The notes: generated by a model from the letters alone, not told the origin. 64,000 nucleotides of DNA from Propionibacteriaceae bacterium (GCA_009782785.1 WRIJ01000006.1:1-64000); one strand, 5' to 3'. Shown: positions 1 through 11,668, counted from the first letter of the stretch. Numbers and translations are program-made.

Positions 1-3678
<3,678 letters not shown>

Positions 3679-3747
3679 CTACAAAGTTGTATGCGTCCAC
3701 TGTGTTGTTCCCGAAATATGGTCGGGAATCCGCCACATTTCAATAGA

Positions 3748-3866
3748 GTTTCGGTGATCATGGCGAAAGGGAAACACCCGGCTCCATTCCGAACCCGGAA
3801 GTTAAGCCTTTCAGCGCCGATGGTACTGCACGGGAGACTGTGTGGGAGAGTAGGTCGTTGCCGAAC
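3748..3866 (+). rRNA. rrf: 5S ribosomal RNA
   Basis: A 119-base 5S rRNA with conserved CCATTCCGAACCCGGAAG and GCGCCGATGGTACTGC blocks. The termini pair (GTTTCGG... with ...TGCCGAAC), which fixes both ends. It follows 23S by about 70 bases and is followed at once by a terminator, so it is the last gene of the rRNA operon. Confidence 0.96.
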
Positions 3867-3872
3867 ATTTTT

Positions 3873-3910
3873 ACAAAACCCCTCGGGCTTAGCCCCAGGG
3901 GTTTTGTGCT
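3873..3910 (+). terminator. Rho-independent terminator of the rRNA operon
   Basis: An 11-bp perfect stem, ACAAAACCCCT (3873-3883) with AGGGGTTTTGT (3897-3907), around a 13-base loop, six bases after 5S. The T-rich 3' arm supplies the U tract. Confidence 0.88.
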
Positions 3911-3986
3911 TTCCTCATCAAGAACAGACTCTTCGTCACGAAGGGGACAAGTCGTCTGTCACACGTACGTTGTATGCATCCACCCC

Positions 3987-4023
3987 GTCATTCCGCGGAG
4001 CGAAGCGACTCGCGGGATCCAGA
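3987..4023 (+). repeat. REP-like palindromic interspersed repeat, single copy
   Basis: A 37-base imperfect palindrome beginning GTCATTCCGCGGAG and ending CGCGGGATCCAGA. The outer arms ATTCCGCG and CGCGGGAT pair, and the inner GAGCG pairs with CGACTC imperfectly. Related copies lie at 16843-17097 and 63510-63635, where the arms read ATTCTGCG / CGCAGAAT instead. The rest of the 3911-4114 gap holds nothing else I can recognise. Confidence 0.75.
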
Positions 4024-4114
4024 AACCACAATCATCCTATGAAGGGTCTAGCGTGCTCGAGGACCACGACCTCATCGTGGGCCAGTGAGTACCGTCCCCA
4101 CTGACTGACTCGCC

Positions 4115-4143
4115 TTGGGAATGGCCGGTAACCCCGGTATGAT
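4115..4143 (+). promoter_or_regulatory. Predicted housekeeping promoter of the TPR gene
   Basis: A -35 element TTGGGA (4115-4120) and a -10 element TATGAT (4138-4143) separated by exactly 17 bases. Transcription would start near 4150, giving a short leader. That leader carries the SD-like GGGAGGT (4164-4170) partly inside a CCCTC/GAGGG hairpin. Confidence 0.55.
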
Positions 4144-4178
4144 GTCTATGCCCCTCTCCGTGAGGGAGGTCACTATGG

Positions 4179-6119
4179 GTGACCATGCGAAAGGATAATA
4201 GCGTGGCTGAGGAAAGATCAGGGTCTTCTCGACCCCCCAGGCGGGGTGGTGGTTCTCCCGGGTCTCCACGTTCCTATTCCCAGGGGTCACGCTCACAAAA
4301 ATCGGGGGGTCGTTATTCAGGCGGATCCTATCGCCGCAGTGATGATCGACAAGAAGACGACTCACCTCGACGTGACTCGCGCGACAATACTCGCGATCGA
4401 AGGTCTTCTCCGCGCGAATTTGATCGCTCGGATGGTGGGCGAGAGTACGGCTCACGTGGTGGTGGACGCTCTGGTAGTGGTCGTCCTGCTCGGAGTTCTT
4501 CGTCGTATCGCAGCAATGATCGTCCCAGTGGTGATCGTAGGGAACGGGAGGAGAGATACCCTCGACGAGATCGAGAGGATCGTCCACCACGTGATCGTCA
4601 AGATCGTGGTGAAAGATACCCGCGTCGAGAGGATCGACCACGCCGAGATCGTGATGATGGAAGTGGGGGTTATTCTCGACAAGACCATAGTGGGTATTCC
4701 CGCCATACCGGCTCGTCACGAGACGGGGATTCACTGCGTGGTGGTCGCTCCGGTGGTCAGAGTCGTGGATATGGAAGCTGGTCGCCACGACGTGAGGACC
4801 ATCGTCGTGGTGGTCGGGGCTCAGAGGATTCTGCAAGCGCAAGGTCACGATACTCCTCTGATCATGGCGATCGTGGTGAGCGCAGGAATTTCGGGTCTCG
4901 GGAGGACCGAGGATATTCTGAACGAAGAGATGATCGAACCAGGGATAGTGAAGGATTCTCCACTCACGAGCAGCGACCCAGATCAGATCGAGGATTCGCT
5001 GAACGCCGAGAAGGACGCTCTGAAGGGGGTCGCAGCTATCAGGGTGACAGGTCTCGCGGAGGTCGTCGAAACTTCCGTGATGATAGCCGGGAAAATCGCG
5101 ATGGCAGTCGCAAAGAATCAGGGGGGTACCGTTCCTGGCAACAGCCCCACCGAGGACAATTCCGCCGCAATACTCCGGCGCGCAATGATCTGAGAGACGA
5201 AGATAGAAATCTTCGCCCAGGACTAGAACCTCGCAGTGACGAACCCGATGTACCCATTCTCGACGAAGATGTGCGCATGCCTGCAGGGATGCGGGCAGAA
5301 CTCAAAGGAGTGTCTGCAGAGATTGCTGACATCGTGGGTGCACATATGATGAAGGCAGCCGAACTCATCGATGAAGATCCAGAACTGGCGTACCGCCATG
5401 CTGAGGCGGCCCGGCGGCGAGCACCTCGATTGCCGCTCACCAGGGAGGCAACAGCTGAGACTGCCTATGCGGCAGGTTTCTATGACCAAGCATTAGCACA
5501 ATATAGAACTCTCAAAAGAATGACCGGCAACAGTGATCTCATACCGGTGATTGTTGATTGTTTGCGTGCGTTAGGTAAGCATCGTGAAGCCTTGGAGATG
5601 GCTACCCAGGACAGATCTCAGATCACGAACCCCTCCATGGTCATCGAATTGGTGATCGTTGTGGCCGGGGTACGCCGTGACATGGGCCAAGTTGACGAAG
5701 CTCTTCGGATATTACGCCAAGAGATTGAACACCCCAGCGTACGCCATCCGCGCCAGGCCCAGGCCCGACTGCTCTACGCCTATGGTGACATGTTGGCAGG
5801 GCAAGACAAATCTGGGGAGGCCTATCATTGGTTTTCCTTGTCAGCGAGTTTGGATCCCGAGGCAACCTCGGCGATTGATCGCATGGATGAGTATGACGGT
5901 ATGACTCTGGAGTTGGATGAGGCCGAGTTCCATGAAGAAGAAGCAGACGGCGACCAGGAGGGTGAAAAACCTGATGGTGATGAACCTGAGTCTGATGAGT
6001 CTGAGGTTGATGAGTACCTCGATGACTCATTGCCTGATGGGGCCCTCGAGGATGATGAAAGGCCCGATTCCTTGGACGAACTCGACACTGAAGAAGATGA
6101 GGATTCAGCTGAGAACTAA
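4179..6119 (+). CDS. TPR protein with long Arg/Ser/Gly-rich N-terminus
   Basis: A 646-residue protein in two unlike halves. Residues 1 to about 335 are low-complexity and charged, built from endless D-R-x-S-R, R-R-E-D-R and S-G-G-R runs, resembling disordered RNA-binding RG/RS tails. Residues about 365-570 are helical and TPR-like (AYRHAEAARRRAPRLP, then repeated A-x-Y/F-D-Q-A-L units). Residues from about 578 form a strongly acidic tail rich in E and D. Its place upstream of tlyA-nadK-recN matches the TPR gene Rv1691 in Mycobacterium, which as I recall lacks such a large basic region. The start chosen is GTG 4179 behind GGGAGGT; ATG 4185 or GTG 4203 are possible. The role is unknown; RNA or ribosome association is only an inference from composition. 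The 3' end overlaps bioM by 15 bases. Confidence 0.85.
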   Translation: MTMRKDNSVAEERSGSSRPPRRGGGSPGSPRSYSQGSRSQKSGGRYSGGSYRRSDDRQEDDSPRRDSRDNTRDRRSSPREFDRSDGGREYGSRGGGRSGSGRPARSSSSYRSNDRPSGDRREREERYPRRDREDRPPRDRQDRGERYPRREDRPRRDRDDGSGGYSRQDHSGYSRHTGSSRDGDSLRGGRSGGQSRGYGSWSPRREDHRRGGRGSEDSASARSRYSSDHGDRGERRNFGSREDRGYSERRDDRTRDSEGFSTHEQRPRSDRGFAERREGRSEGGRSYQGDRSRGGRRNFRDDSRENRDGSRKESGGYRSWQQPHRGQFRRNTPARNDLRDEDRNLRPGLEPRSDEPDVPILDEDVRMPAGMRAELKGVSAEIADIVGAHMMKAAELIDEDPELAYRHAEAARRRAPRLPLTREATAETAYAAGFYDQALAQYRTLKRMTGNSDLIPVIVDCLRALGKHREALEMATQDRSQITNPSMVIELVIVVAGVRRDMGQVDEALRILRQEIEHPSVRHPRQAQARLLYAYGDMLAGQDKSGEAYHWFSLSASLDPEATSAIDRMDEYDGMTLELDEAEFHEEEADGDQEGEKPDGDEPESDESEVDEYLDDSLPDGALEDDERPDSLDELDTEEDEDSAEN

Positions 6120-6782
6120 CCCGCGGTAAGTTTTCACAGCTATGTTGGGTACATCGTCTGCAACAACACGCCCATCATCGAGGACAATGACACGATCGAA
6201 GTTCTGTAGCATCTCCAGATCATGGGTGAGGACGACCACCTGTTGGTCAAGGCGATAGATGATCTCTTCAATGGCCACAGCGTTTTTCAAGTCCAGCAAC
6301 GTTGTGGGCTCGTCGAATACCACAATCTCTGGTTCAGTGATGAGAATAGCCATGATGGCGAGCAGTTGTTTCTGCCCACCCGAGAGAAGGTGTGCAGGGT
6401 GGTCGTGGTGCGACTCAAGCCCGTACTGATGAAGGGAACGCTCGACTCGACGCCCACGATCTTCTTTGGTGAGCTTCGACCCTCGCAGAGAGAACTCGAG
6501 ATCCTCACTGACCGTCGGCATGACGATTTGTTGGTCAGGATCTTGGAAGACGAAACCAACCTTGGATCTCACATGTTTTCGTTCCTTGACGGTGTCATAC
6601 CCATCTATCCGAACCGTGCCCTGGCTGGGCCCAATGAGCCCATTGATGAGCCGCGCAAGAGTGGACTTTCCTGATCCGTTACCTCCGATGATCCCGATGC
6701 GCTGTTCTGTGAGCTTTGCCGTGATGTCTTCGAGAACAGTACGTTCGCCATACTGATGCCACACATGGTCGAATTCGATCAC
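6105..6782 (-). CDS. bioM: Biotin ECF transporter ATPase BioM
   Basis: ATP-binding subunit of an energy-coupling-factor transporter, 225 residues. Walker A GGNGSGKST lies at about 33-41, followed by a Q-loop region (VFQDPDQQ), signature LSGGQKQ, and Walker B IVVFDEPTT. The start is GTG 6782, overlapping the bioY stop as GTGA, with GAGG just upstream. A longer open frame upstream is only the bioY region read out of frame. It is the last gene of the leftward bioQ-bioN-bioY-bioM operon, so biotin is the likely cargo. It ends tail to tail with the TPR gene, overlapping by 15 bases. Confidence 0.93.
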   Translation of the reverse strand: MIEFDHVWHQYGERTVLEDITAKLTEQRIGIIGGNGSGKSTLARLINGLIGPSQGTVRIDGYDTVKERKHVRSKVGFVFQDPDQQIVMPTVSEDLEFSLRGSKLTKEDRGRRVERSLHQYGLESHHDHPAHLLSGGQKQLLAIMAILITEPEIVVFDEPTTLLDLKNAVAIEEIIYRLDQQVVVLTHDLEMLQNFDRVIVLDDGRVVADDVPNIAVKTYRGLVLS

Positions 6783-7321
6783 GACAACCTCACTGTGATC
6801 AGGGGATAGGCTTTCTTGATTGTGATAATGAGGAAGGCAGCGACGAGTGATTTGATGATGTCCCCAGGAAGATATAGCGTCCAGCTCCAGAGTGCAGTAC
6901 GCCAGGGGATACCGATGAGATAGACAAACCAGGTGTGCCCGAGAAGATAGATACTCACCGAACCTAGTGAGCAAGCTACTAAGGCTTTGAGATAGGTGAG
7001 TTTCTTCCACCATTTCTCGATGAGTTTGCCAACGAGAAAGGCCCCCAGGGGCCAGGACCAAATGAATCCGGCGGTGGGACCAATCAGCTTATGGAACCCA
7101 CCTTGGCCTCCAGTGAGGACGGGCATGTTTATGGCGACAAGAAGAATCACCACACACATGGCAAGGGCCCCACGTTTTGATCCAATGATTCCTCCCGCGA
7201 GCAGCATACCCAGTGTTTGAAGAGAGATGGTGATCCCGAGAACAGGCAGGAGAATCATCGGGGTCAAACCAAGTGCACAGGTGATAGCGGCGAACATCGC
7301 GATCAAACCGAGATGCCGCAT
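6779..7321 (-). CDS. bioY: Biotin transporter substrate-binding protein BioY
   Basis: The S-component that captures biotin in the membrane, 180 residues, mostly hydrophobic with about six membrane segments. It shows the BioY pattern: ISLQTLGMLLAGGIIGSKRG, then NMPVLTGGQGG and a GPTAGFIW segment. SD-like GAGGGAGA precedes ATG 7321. A BioQ-type operator sits 20 bases upstream (7341-7353), so bioY-bioM may also be transcribed and repressed separately from bioQ-bioN. Confidence 0.94.
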   Translation of the reverse strand: MRHLGLIAMFAAITCALGLTPMILLPVLGITISLQTLGMLLAGGIIGSKRGALAMCVVILLVAINMPVLTGGQGGFHKLIGPTAGFIWSWPLGAFLVGKLIEKWWKKLTYLKALVACSLGSVSIYLLGHTWFVYLIGIPWRTALWSWTLYLPGDIIKSLVAAFLIITIKKAYPLITVRLS

Positions 7322-7340
7322 GTCTCCCTCATTTCGTTAT

Positions 7341-7353
7341 TGAACAGTGTTCA
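7341..7353. promoter_or_regulatory. BioQ-type operator upstream of bioY
   Basis: TGAACAGTGTTCA, a palindrome apart from its central base, identical to the copy at 8572-8584. As I recall, BioQ of Corynebacterium binds a 13-bp motif of form TGAAC-N3-GTTAC, which this closely resembles. It lies in the 41-base bioN-bioY gap. Confidence 0.82.
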
Positions 7354-7362
7354 GGAAACACC

Positions 7363-8007
7363 CTAGCTGGTAGCAATCGTTGAGTCAATCCTCATTGGTC
7401 CATCGCCAAGAGTGGTGCCGAGACCCGATCGTACCTCTAAAGCCTCACCAACCCCATCGGCCATCCGCAGACACCGAATGGTGAGGGGAACGAGAAAGGT
7501 CCAGGGTGCCTTCACTCCTCGCGCTGATTGGGCTTCGCGTATACGGGCGCTTTGTTCCAGCACAAGCGGGATGAACCTCAAGGTGAGCGATACAGCGATG
7601 GCGATGTTTTCTGGGTGCAACCCGAAAAGAGCTAGTGGTCGAGCACCACGTTCGACGATGGCCAGTAGTTTCGACGTGGATGTGGTGAGGGTGAGCAGAT
7701 TAGCTCCAGCAATGAGAATGAGTATTCGCAACCCGACGACGACAGCCACCTGCCAGGACGAAAAGAACCACTGAAAGACCACGATGATCCCAACGATGAT
7801 CACAATGCTTCTTGACAGCCTCCACACCACGACTCCAGGGACCCTGGCCAGTATGTATAGGCAGAGAAACCCCAGCAGGAAAACACCCAAGACCACTGGG
7901 GATTTCAGGAAGAACACCCCGATAGCGACAAGGAAAAACACCACGAATTTCACCACAGGATTCATGCGATGAAGGAAGGAATGGCCGTCGTAATACAAGG
8001 TGAGCAT
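7363..8007 (-). CDS. bioN: Biotin ECF transporter transmembrane protein BioN (EcfT)
   Basis: CbiQ/EcfT-type membrane coupling subunit, 214 residues. The first two-thirds is hydrophobic with several membrane segments. The cytoplasmic helix carries the family ARG signature in EAQSARGVK (around 165-175). The second conserved signature, usually another A-R-G, reads EVRSGLG near residue 200. This subunit links BioM to BioY. It starts at ATG 8007, two bases after the bioQ stop, so the two are co-transcribed. Confidence 0.9.
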   Translation of the reverse strand: MLTLYYDGHSFLHRMNPVVKFVVFFLVAIGVFFLKSPVVLGVFLLGFLCLYILARVPGVVVWRLSRSIVIIVGIIVVFQWFFSSWQVAVVVGLRILILIAGANLLTLTTSTSKLLAIVERGARPLALFGLHPENIAIAVSLTLRFIPLVLEQSARIREAQSARGVKAPWTFLVPLTIRCLRMADGVGEALEVRSGLGTTLGDGPMRIDSTIATS

Positions 8008-8009
8008 GG

Positions 8010-8549
8010 CTATGAAGTTAAACCCTTCAAGAAAATGGCAATGATTTCATCGAAGGTGGCAGAAGAGTTGGGCCAGGTGCTGGAGGCGAGACCCAATCGC
8101 TTCGACTCTTGGCGGTTATCGTCATCAAAACCGTGGCCTAGGATCACATGGAGCAGCCCGCGGCTAGCAGCAAGTGCTTGGTGGGGGGGAATCCCAGCGT
8201 CGATGAGTCCTGTTTCTATCTGTGACCCAAGACCATCAGCCCAGGTATGGGTGGTCAGGACAGACCAGACGAGTTCACTGCCGTGGCGATAGCGGGTCAG
8301 TAGGGAATGGAACCGTGCCGCCCAAGGTGGAATCCGTGAAAGATCACCACCCGGGAAGGGGGGGAGATCGGTGATGATGACATCAGCCATGGCGCGCAGT
8401 AAGTCTTGCTTGGAGGCGACATGCCAATAGAGGGCACTGGGTTGAACCCCAAGTGTCGAAGCGATTCGACGCATGGTGAGATCGCCGAACCCATAGGAGT
8501 CGAGCAGATCGAGTCCCGTAGTAACGATGTCATCGTGGGTGATGCTCAC
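8010..8549 (-). CDS. bioQ: TetR-family repressor, BioQ-like
   Basis: A 179-residue TetR/AcrR regulator. Residues about 5-55 form the DNA-binding helix-turn-helix (DLTMRRIASTLGVQPSALYWH, then KQDLLRAMAD); the rest is the variable ligand-binding domain. It is first in an operon with biotin transporter genes, and two identical palindromes sit before bioQ and bioY, so it is very likely an autoregulated biotin repressor like corynebacterial BioQ. GTG 8549 lies 6 bases after a -10 TATGCT, implying a leaderless mRNA. Family membership is certain; the BioQ role is inferred from context and operator. Confidence 0.88.
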   Translation of the reverse strand: MSITHDDIVTTGLDLLDSYGFGDLTMRRIASTLGVQPSALYWHVASKQDLLRAMADVIITDLPPFPGGDLSRIPPWAARFHSLLTRYRHGSELVWSVLTTHTWADGLGSQIETGLIDAGIPPHQALAASRGLLHVILGHGFDDDNRQESKRLGLASSTWPNSSATFDEIIAIFLKGLTS

Positions 8550-8555
8550 CTGTTC

Positions 8556-8584
8556 AGCATAACCGAGTCACTGAACAGTGTTCA
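8556..8584 (-). promoter_or_regulatory. bioQ leaderless promoter with BioQ operator
   Basis: Reading leftward, the -10 TATGCT covers 8561-8556 and ends 6 bases before the GTG start. The operator TGAACAGTGTTCA (8572-8584) covers the -35/spacer region, an ideal place to block RNA polymerase. This gives a simple autorepression circuit. Confidence 0.75.
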
Positions 8585-8656
8585 ACACCCCCGCCTTCAC
8601 TGTTTGGTTAGCGCTCGGTTTTGCTGAGGCTTTCAGGAAGAGTTCGAAGAAACGTA

Positions 8657-9166
8657 CTACTGTTCCCACCACTGGTCGTGGTATTCCCGCACACTTGCCC
8701 AATAGTCGATCCTGTAAAAGAGTCTGCGCTCATGGCTGAGACTGCCATCAGGTGCTTTCACCCCAGGAGGAACGAGCAGCATAGAAATCTCCTGGCCTTC
8801 AATTGCTCGCATGTTCGCGCCAATGAAGAACACTTCGAAATATCCATCGATGTACCGTGGCGACTTCGAGGGATCGAGTTTAAATAGGCCATGGTTGTTG
8901 CCGTTCCAGTATGTCCACTCACCGTCTTGGTCGACGCTGATGTGTGGGAAAACTGGCAGCGGGTCACTGAAATACTCCTCGGGGGTATAGGTATAGAGAG
9001 TGAAACCAGATTCCCTAATCCCTTCCTCGAGGCCATCATTGGAGTAGTATCCGTCGAACGATTTTAAGTCCCCGTGAAGGATCGGCGCAACACCTTTCTC
9101 AAGAAACCTTGCCAGACCAAGCCCATCACGCGATGCCTGTCTCTTGCAAGACTATTCGATGTCCAT
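8657..9166 (-). pseudogene. Unrecognised gene with in-frame TAG at codon 5
   Basis: A leftward reading frame of 170 codons. ATG 9166 is followed by GAC ATC GAA and then TAG (9154-9152); after that the frame stays open for 164 codons to a TAG at 8659-8657. The open part reads like a real soluble protein (for example FDGYYSNDGLEEGIRESGF, then FKLDPSKSPRYIDGYFEVFF, then HERRLFYRIDYWASVREY, ending in HDQWWEQ). It has no ATG, GTG or TTG codon for roughly its first 110 residues, so no internal start rescues it. A -10 TAGATT lies 6 bases before ATG 9166. I do not recognise the family. It is a nonsense-inactivated gene, a readthrough case, or a base-call error. Confidence 0.68.
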
Positions 9167-9172
9167 GAGCTC

Positions 9173-9182
9173 AATCTATACT
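9173..9182. promoter_or_regulatory. Back-to-back divergent -10 elements
   Basis: The ten bases AATCTATACT contain TATACT on the + strand (9177-9182), six bases before ATG 9189, and TAGATT on the - strand (9178-9173), six bases before ATG 9166. The two -10 hexamers share the central TA. Both directions would give leaderless mRNAs. Confidence 0.6.
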
Positions 9183-9188
9183 TATTCC

Positions 9189-9356
9189 ATGAGTTCTGTT
9201 CCCGAACCCCCGATCACTGGTGATAGTGGCGTTGATGAAGTCCTGGCTAAGGTTGCGGCTTTGAGTGATGTTCCCCTTGTTGAACACCCGGATGTCCTCA
9301 AAGAAGCTCACCATGCATTGTTGGGGTTCCTCAATCACACAACAGATGCGCCTTGA
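9189..9356 (+). CDS. Small conserved actinobacterial protein upstream of tlyA
   Basis: A 55-residue acidic protein (VDEVLAKVAALSDVPLVEH, then HHALLGFLNH) predicted to be two amphipathic helices. Such a short protein commonly sits just before tlyA in actinobacteria (Rv1693 in Mycobacterium, as I recall). It overlaps tlyA by 11 bases, so they are translationally coupled. ATG 9189 is chosen because TATACT ends six bases before it; the frame is open from TTG 9144. Function unknown. Confidence 0.75.
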   Translation: MSSVPEPPITGDSGVDEVLAKVAALSDVPLVEHPDVLKEAHHALLGFLNHTTDAP

Positions 9357-10062
9357 TAGCGAACTAGCCCATCGTGGACTTGCGAGATCACGAAGCCACG
9401 GGCGTCAACTCATCGACAGTGGAAGGGTCCATCTTGCTGGGAACCCGGAGCTCAAGCCATCCACTCAAGTGAGCGCTGAGTCAATCATTACAGTAGACAC
9501 AGATCACTATGTGTCACGTGCTGCCCATAAGTTGATCCATGCTCTTGATAGGTCACAACTAACTGTTCCATCACGTGTTCTTGATGTGGGTGCTTCCACT
9601 GGAGGATTCACTCAGGTGCTCTTAGAACGCGGAGCTCAGCGAGTCTATGCCATTGATGTGGGTCATGGGCAGTTGGTGGAAGAGATTCGTCATGATCCCC
9701 GTGTGGTGGTCCGCGAGGGTTTGAACGTACGCAACCTGGTAGTGGATGATGTCGAGGATGAACAAGTCGATCTAGTGGTCATTGATGTGTCATTCATCTC
9801 GGTCAAGATGGTTATCGCCCCGGTCCGTGGCGTGGTACGCCCTGGTGGCCACATCCTTGTCTTGGTCAAACCTCAGTTTGAGGTGGGGCGGTCAGCACTT
9901 GATTCTCGTGGAATCGTGATGGATGCTCACCACCGCGACACGGCCATTTCAGAAGTGATCAACTCTGCTCAGGATATAGGTTGCATGCTGGTGTGGAGTG
10001 AAGAATCAGTTGTCGTGGGTGAGTTTGGCAACCAAGAGACCTTCTGCCTCTTCCAGTGTTGA
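9346..10062 (+). CDS. tlyA: TlyA-family rRNA 2'-O-methyltransferase
   Basis: A 238-residue protein with an N-terminal S4 RNA-binding domain (RLDSELAHRGLARSRSHGRQ) and a SAM-dependent methyltransferase domain with LDVGASTGGFTQVLLERGA as the SAM-binding motif, DVGHGQL and VIDVSFISVK. TlyA in Mycobacterium methylates 16S and 23S rRNA and is needed for capreomycin sensitivity. The C-terminus (GEFGNQETFCLFQC) is shorter than the usual GNxEFLLWLR ending, and the protein is about 30 residues below the usual length. Start ATG 9346 is set by the S4 domain. Confidence 0.92.
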   Translation: MRLDSELAHRGLARSRSHGRQLIDSGRVHLAGNPELKPSTQVSAESIITVDTDHYVSRAAHKLIHALDRSQLTVPSRVLDVGASTGGFTQVLLERGAQRVYAIDVGHGQLVEEIRHDPRVVVREGLNVRNLVVDDVEDEQVDLVVIDVSFISVKMVIAPVRGVVRPGGHILVLVKPQFEVGRSALDSRGIVMDAHHRDTAISEVINSAQDIGCMLVWSEESVVVGEFGNQETFCLFQC

Positions 10063-10078
10063 TGAGCACCTTGAAACC

Positions 10079-10642
10079 CTAGGGGAGTGTCGACTCTTTC
10101 ACTCGTACCGAAGCAGAACTCAATTCTGTCGTGACCACATCCAGATTGTCGGGGTTGACCGCTGCTGTCAGATCGACCAATACGGTGGTGTCGTACCCTA
10201 AGCGAGCTGAATCAAGTGCGGTTTGCTTCACGCAATAGTCGGTAGCGATTCCCACCACATCTATGTCCACGATCTGATGATGGGTGAGCAACTCATCGAG
10301 AGTACGTCCCCAAGAATCAACGCCCTCGAATCCGGAGTAACAGGCTGCATAGAACCCCTTGTCCACGATGGCATCGATACTGGCTACGAGGTTGTCATGG
10401 AGGTTCTGCCCTGGGGATCCGACTCGGCAATGCGGTGGCCAGGAATCGACATAGTCGGGTGTTTCAGAGAAATGATCTCCTGGGTCAATATGGGAGTCCC
10501 TCGTGGCAACGACCAGATCGTAGGCGTGATCGCGGGCATAGTCGGTGATGCGTGAGGCAGTGGCAGCCCCACCAGCTACCCCGAGGGATCCACCTTCACA
10601 GAAGTCGTTTTGTACATCAACAATGATCAACGCTTTAGCCAT
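10079..10642 (-). CDS. pncA: Nicotinamidase
   Basis: A 187-residue isochorismatase-fold amidase that hydrolyses nicotinamide to nicotinate for NAD salvage (in mycobacteria the homologue activates pyrazinamide). Visible features: Asp in IIVDVQNDFC, metal ligands in TRDSHIDPGDHF, Lys in DAIVDKGF and the nucleophile Cys in GIATDYCVK. ATG 10642 has AAGGAG about 8 bases upstream. It stands opposite to tlyA and nadK and appears inserted between them relative to the mycobacterial order, but its pathway (NAD) matches nadK next door. Confidence 0.92.
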   Translation of the reverse strand: MAKALIIVDVQNDFCEGGSLGVAGGAATASRITDYARDHAYDLVVATRDSHIDPGDHFSETPDYVDSWPPHCRVGSPGQNLHDNLVASIDAIVDKGFYAACYSGFEGVDSWGRTLDELLTHHQIVDIDVVGIATDYCVKQTALDSARLGYDTTVLVDLTAAVNPDNLDVVTTELSSASVRVKESTLP

Positions 10643-10740
10643 AGGTTTTCTCCTTGAGATTAACCCATCCATTGTCTCACACGTACCCACCCATATGGGG
10701 AGAACTGTGGATGGATTCACGTGATGTCAGATCATCGCAG

Positions 10741-10746
10741 TACAGT
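10741..10746 (+). promoter_or_regulatory. Leaderless -10 element of nadK
   Basis: TACAGT, seven bases before ATG 10754, with no SD sequence in between. This supports ATG 10754 over the upstream in-frame GTG/ATG at 10721-10726. Confidence 0.5.
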
Positions 10747-10753
10747 TAGGTTT

Positions 10754-11668
10754 ATGAACAGTTCGTCGAGCCGAAGGATCGCGGTGTGGATACACACAGC
10801 GAGGATTCCTGCCCTGGACGCCGCCTGTCAGTTCATCGAAGAATTGCCAACGCAGGTGGAATGTTTGGTACTCACCGAGTCCCGTGATCAGATTCAACGC
10901 CGGGTTCCTGATGCGCATCTTGTCGATATTGACGATGAGACACTCACCCAAGCAGAAGTGATCGTGGTTTTTGGTGGAGACGGTACGATCCTTCGAGCTG
11001 CTGAGAAGGCCCTTGAGTTCGATATTCCCGTTTTGGGTGTCAACCTCGGTCACGTGGGATTCCTTGCAGAGCTCGAAATGGCTCAAATCCCTGAGCTGGT
11101 GAACCATGTGGTCACTGGTGATTTTGTGCTGGAAAAGAGAATGACCATCGAAGTCGAGCTCTTCGAAGAAGGCCGTACGACACCGTCATGGACATCGATC
11201 GCTGTCAATGAGGTGTCACTCGAAAAAGCCCAACGAATGAAAATGATCGATGTGCTGGTGTCCATTGATGGGTTGCCGGTGTCCAGGTGGGGTTGTGATG
11301 GAATCCTGGTGTCCACACCCACGGGATCAACCGCTTATGCCTTTTCAGCTGGTGGGCCAGTGATGTGGCCCCAATTGGAGGCCTACCAAGTGGTTCCCCT
11401 ATCTGCTCACGCACTGTTTGCTCGGCCCATGGTGTTGGCACCAGATTCTCTCGTACGCTTAGAGTTGGATTCTCCAGTAGATGCCGTTGTGTGTTGTGAC
11501 GGTTTCCGCACGTGCGATGTTCCTCCAGGTTCACGCCTCGACATCAAACGCTTCCCTCATGATCTGCGTGTTGCTCGGCTATCTGAGCAACCTTTCACTT
11601 CTCGCTTGGTGAAGAAATTTGCGCTACCCATTGAGGGGTGGCGGTCGCGAGGTGACTATGCTGGGTGA
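10754..11668 (+). CDS. nadK: NAD kinase
   Basis: A 304-residue kinase that phosphorylates NAD to NADP using ATP or polyphosphate. It shows the family's FGGDGTILRAAE motif (about 82-93), GVNLGHVGFLAE, and the second glycine-rich motif STPTGSTAYAFSAGGP. The open frame extends 33 bases upstream, but the leaderless promoter and family alignment favour MNSSSSRRIAVW. It overlaps recN by 11 bases, the conserved actinobacterial nadK-recN pair. Confidence 0.94.
   Translation: MNSSSSRRIAVWIHTARIPALDAACQFIEELPTQVECLVLTESRDQIQRRVPDAHLVDIDDETLTQAEVIVVFGGDGTILRAAEKALEFDIPVLGVNLGHVGFLAELEMAQIPELVNHVVTGDFVLEKRMTIEVELFEEGRTTPSWTSIAVNEVSLEKAQRMKMIDVLVSIDGLPVSRWGCDGILVSTPTGSTAYAFSAGGPVMWPQLEAYQVVPLSAHALFARPMVLAPDSLVRLELDSPVDAVVCCDGFRTCDVPPGSRLDIKRFPHDLRVARLSEQPFTSRLVKKFALPIEGWRSRGDYAG

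Noticed and set aside
4246..5193. A 315-codon second frame on the + strand
   Set aside because: It lies wholly within the Arg/Ser/Gly-rich TPR gene; its Val/Ile/Asp-rich product mirrors the repetitive codons of the main frame and has no start signal.
8621..8887. Rightward 88-codon frame, and a leftward 93-codon frame at 8758-9039
   Set aside because: Both overlap the longer leftward frame 8657-9166, which has far more protein-like sequence and a promoter.
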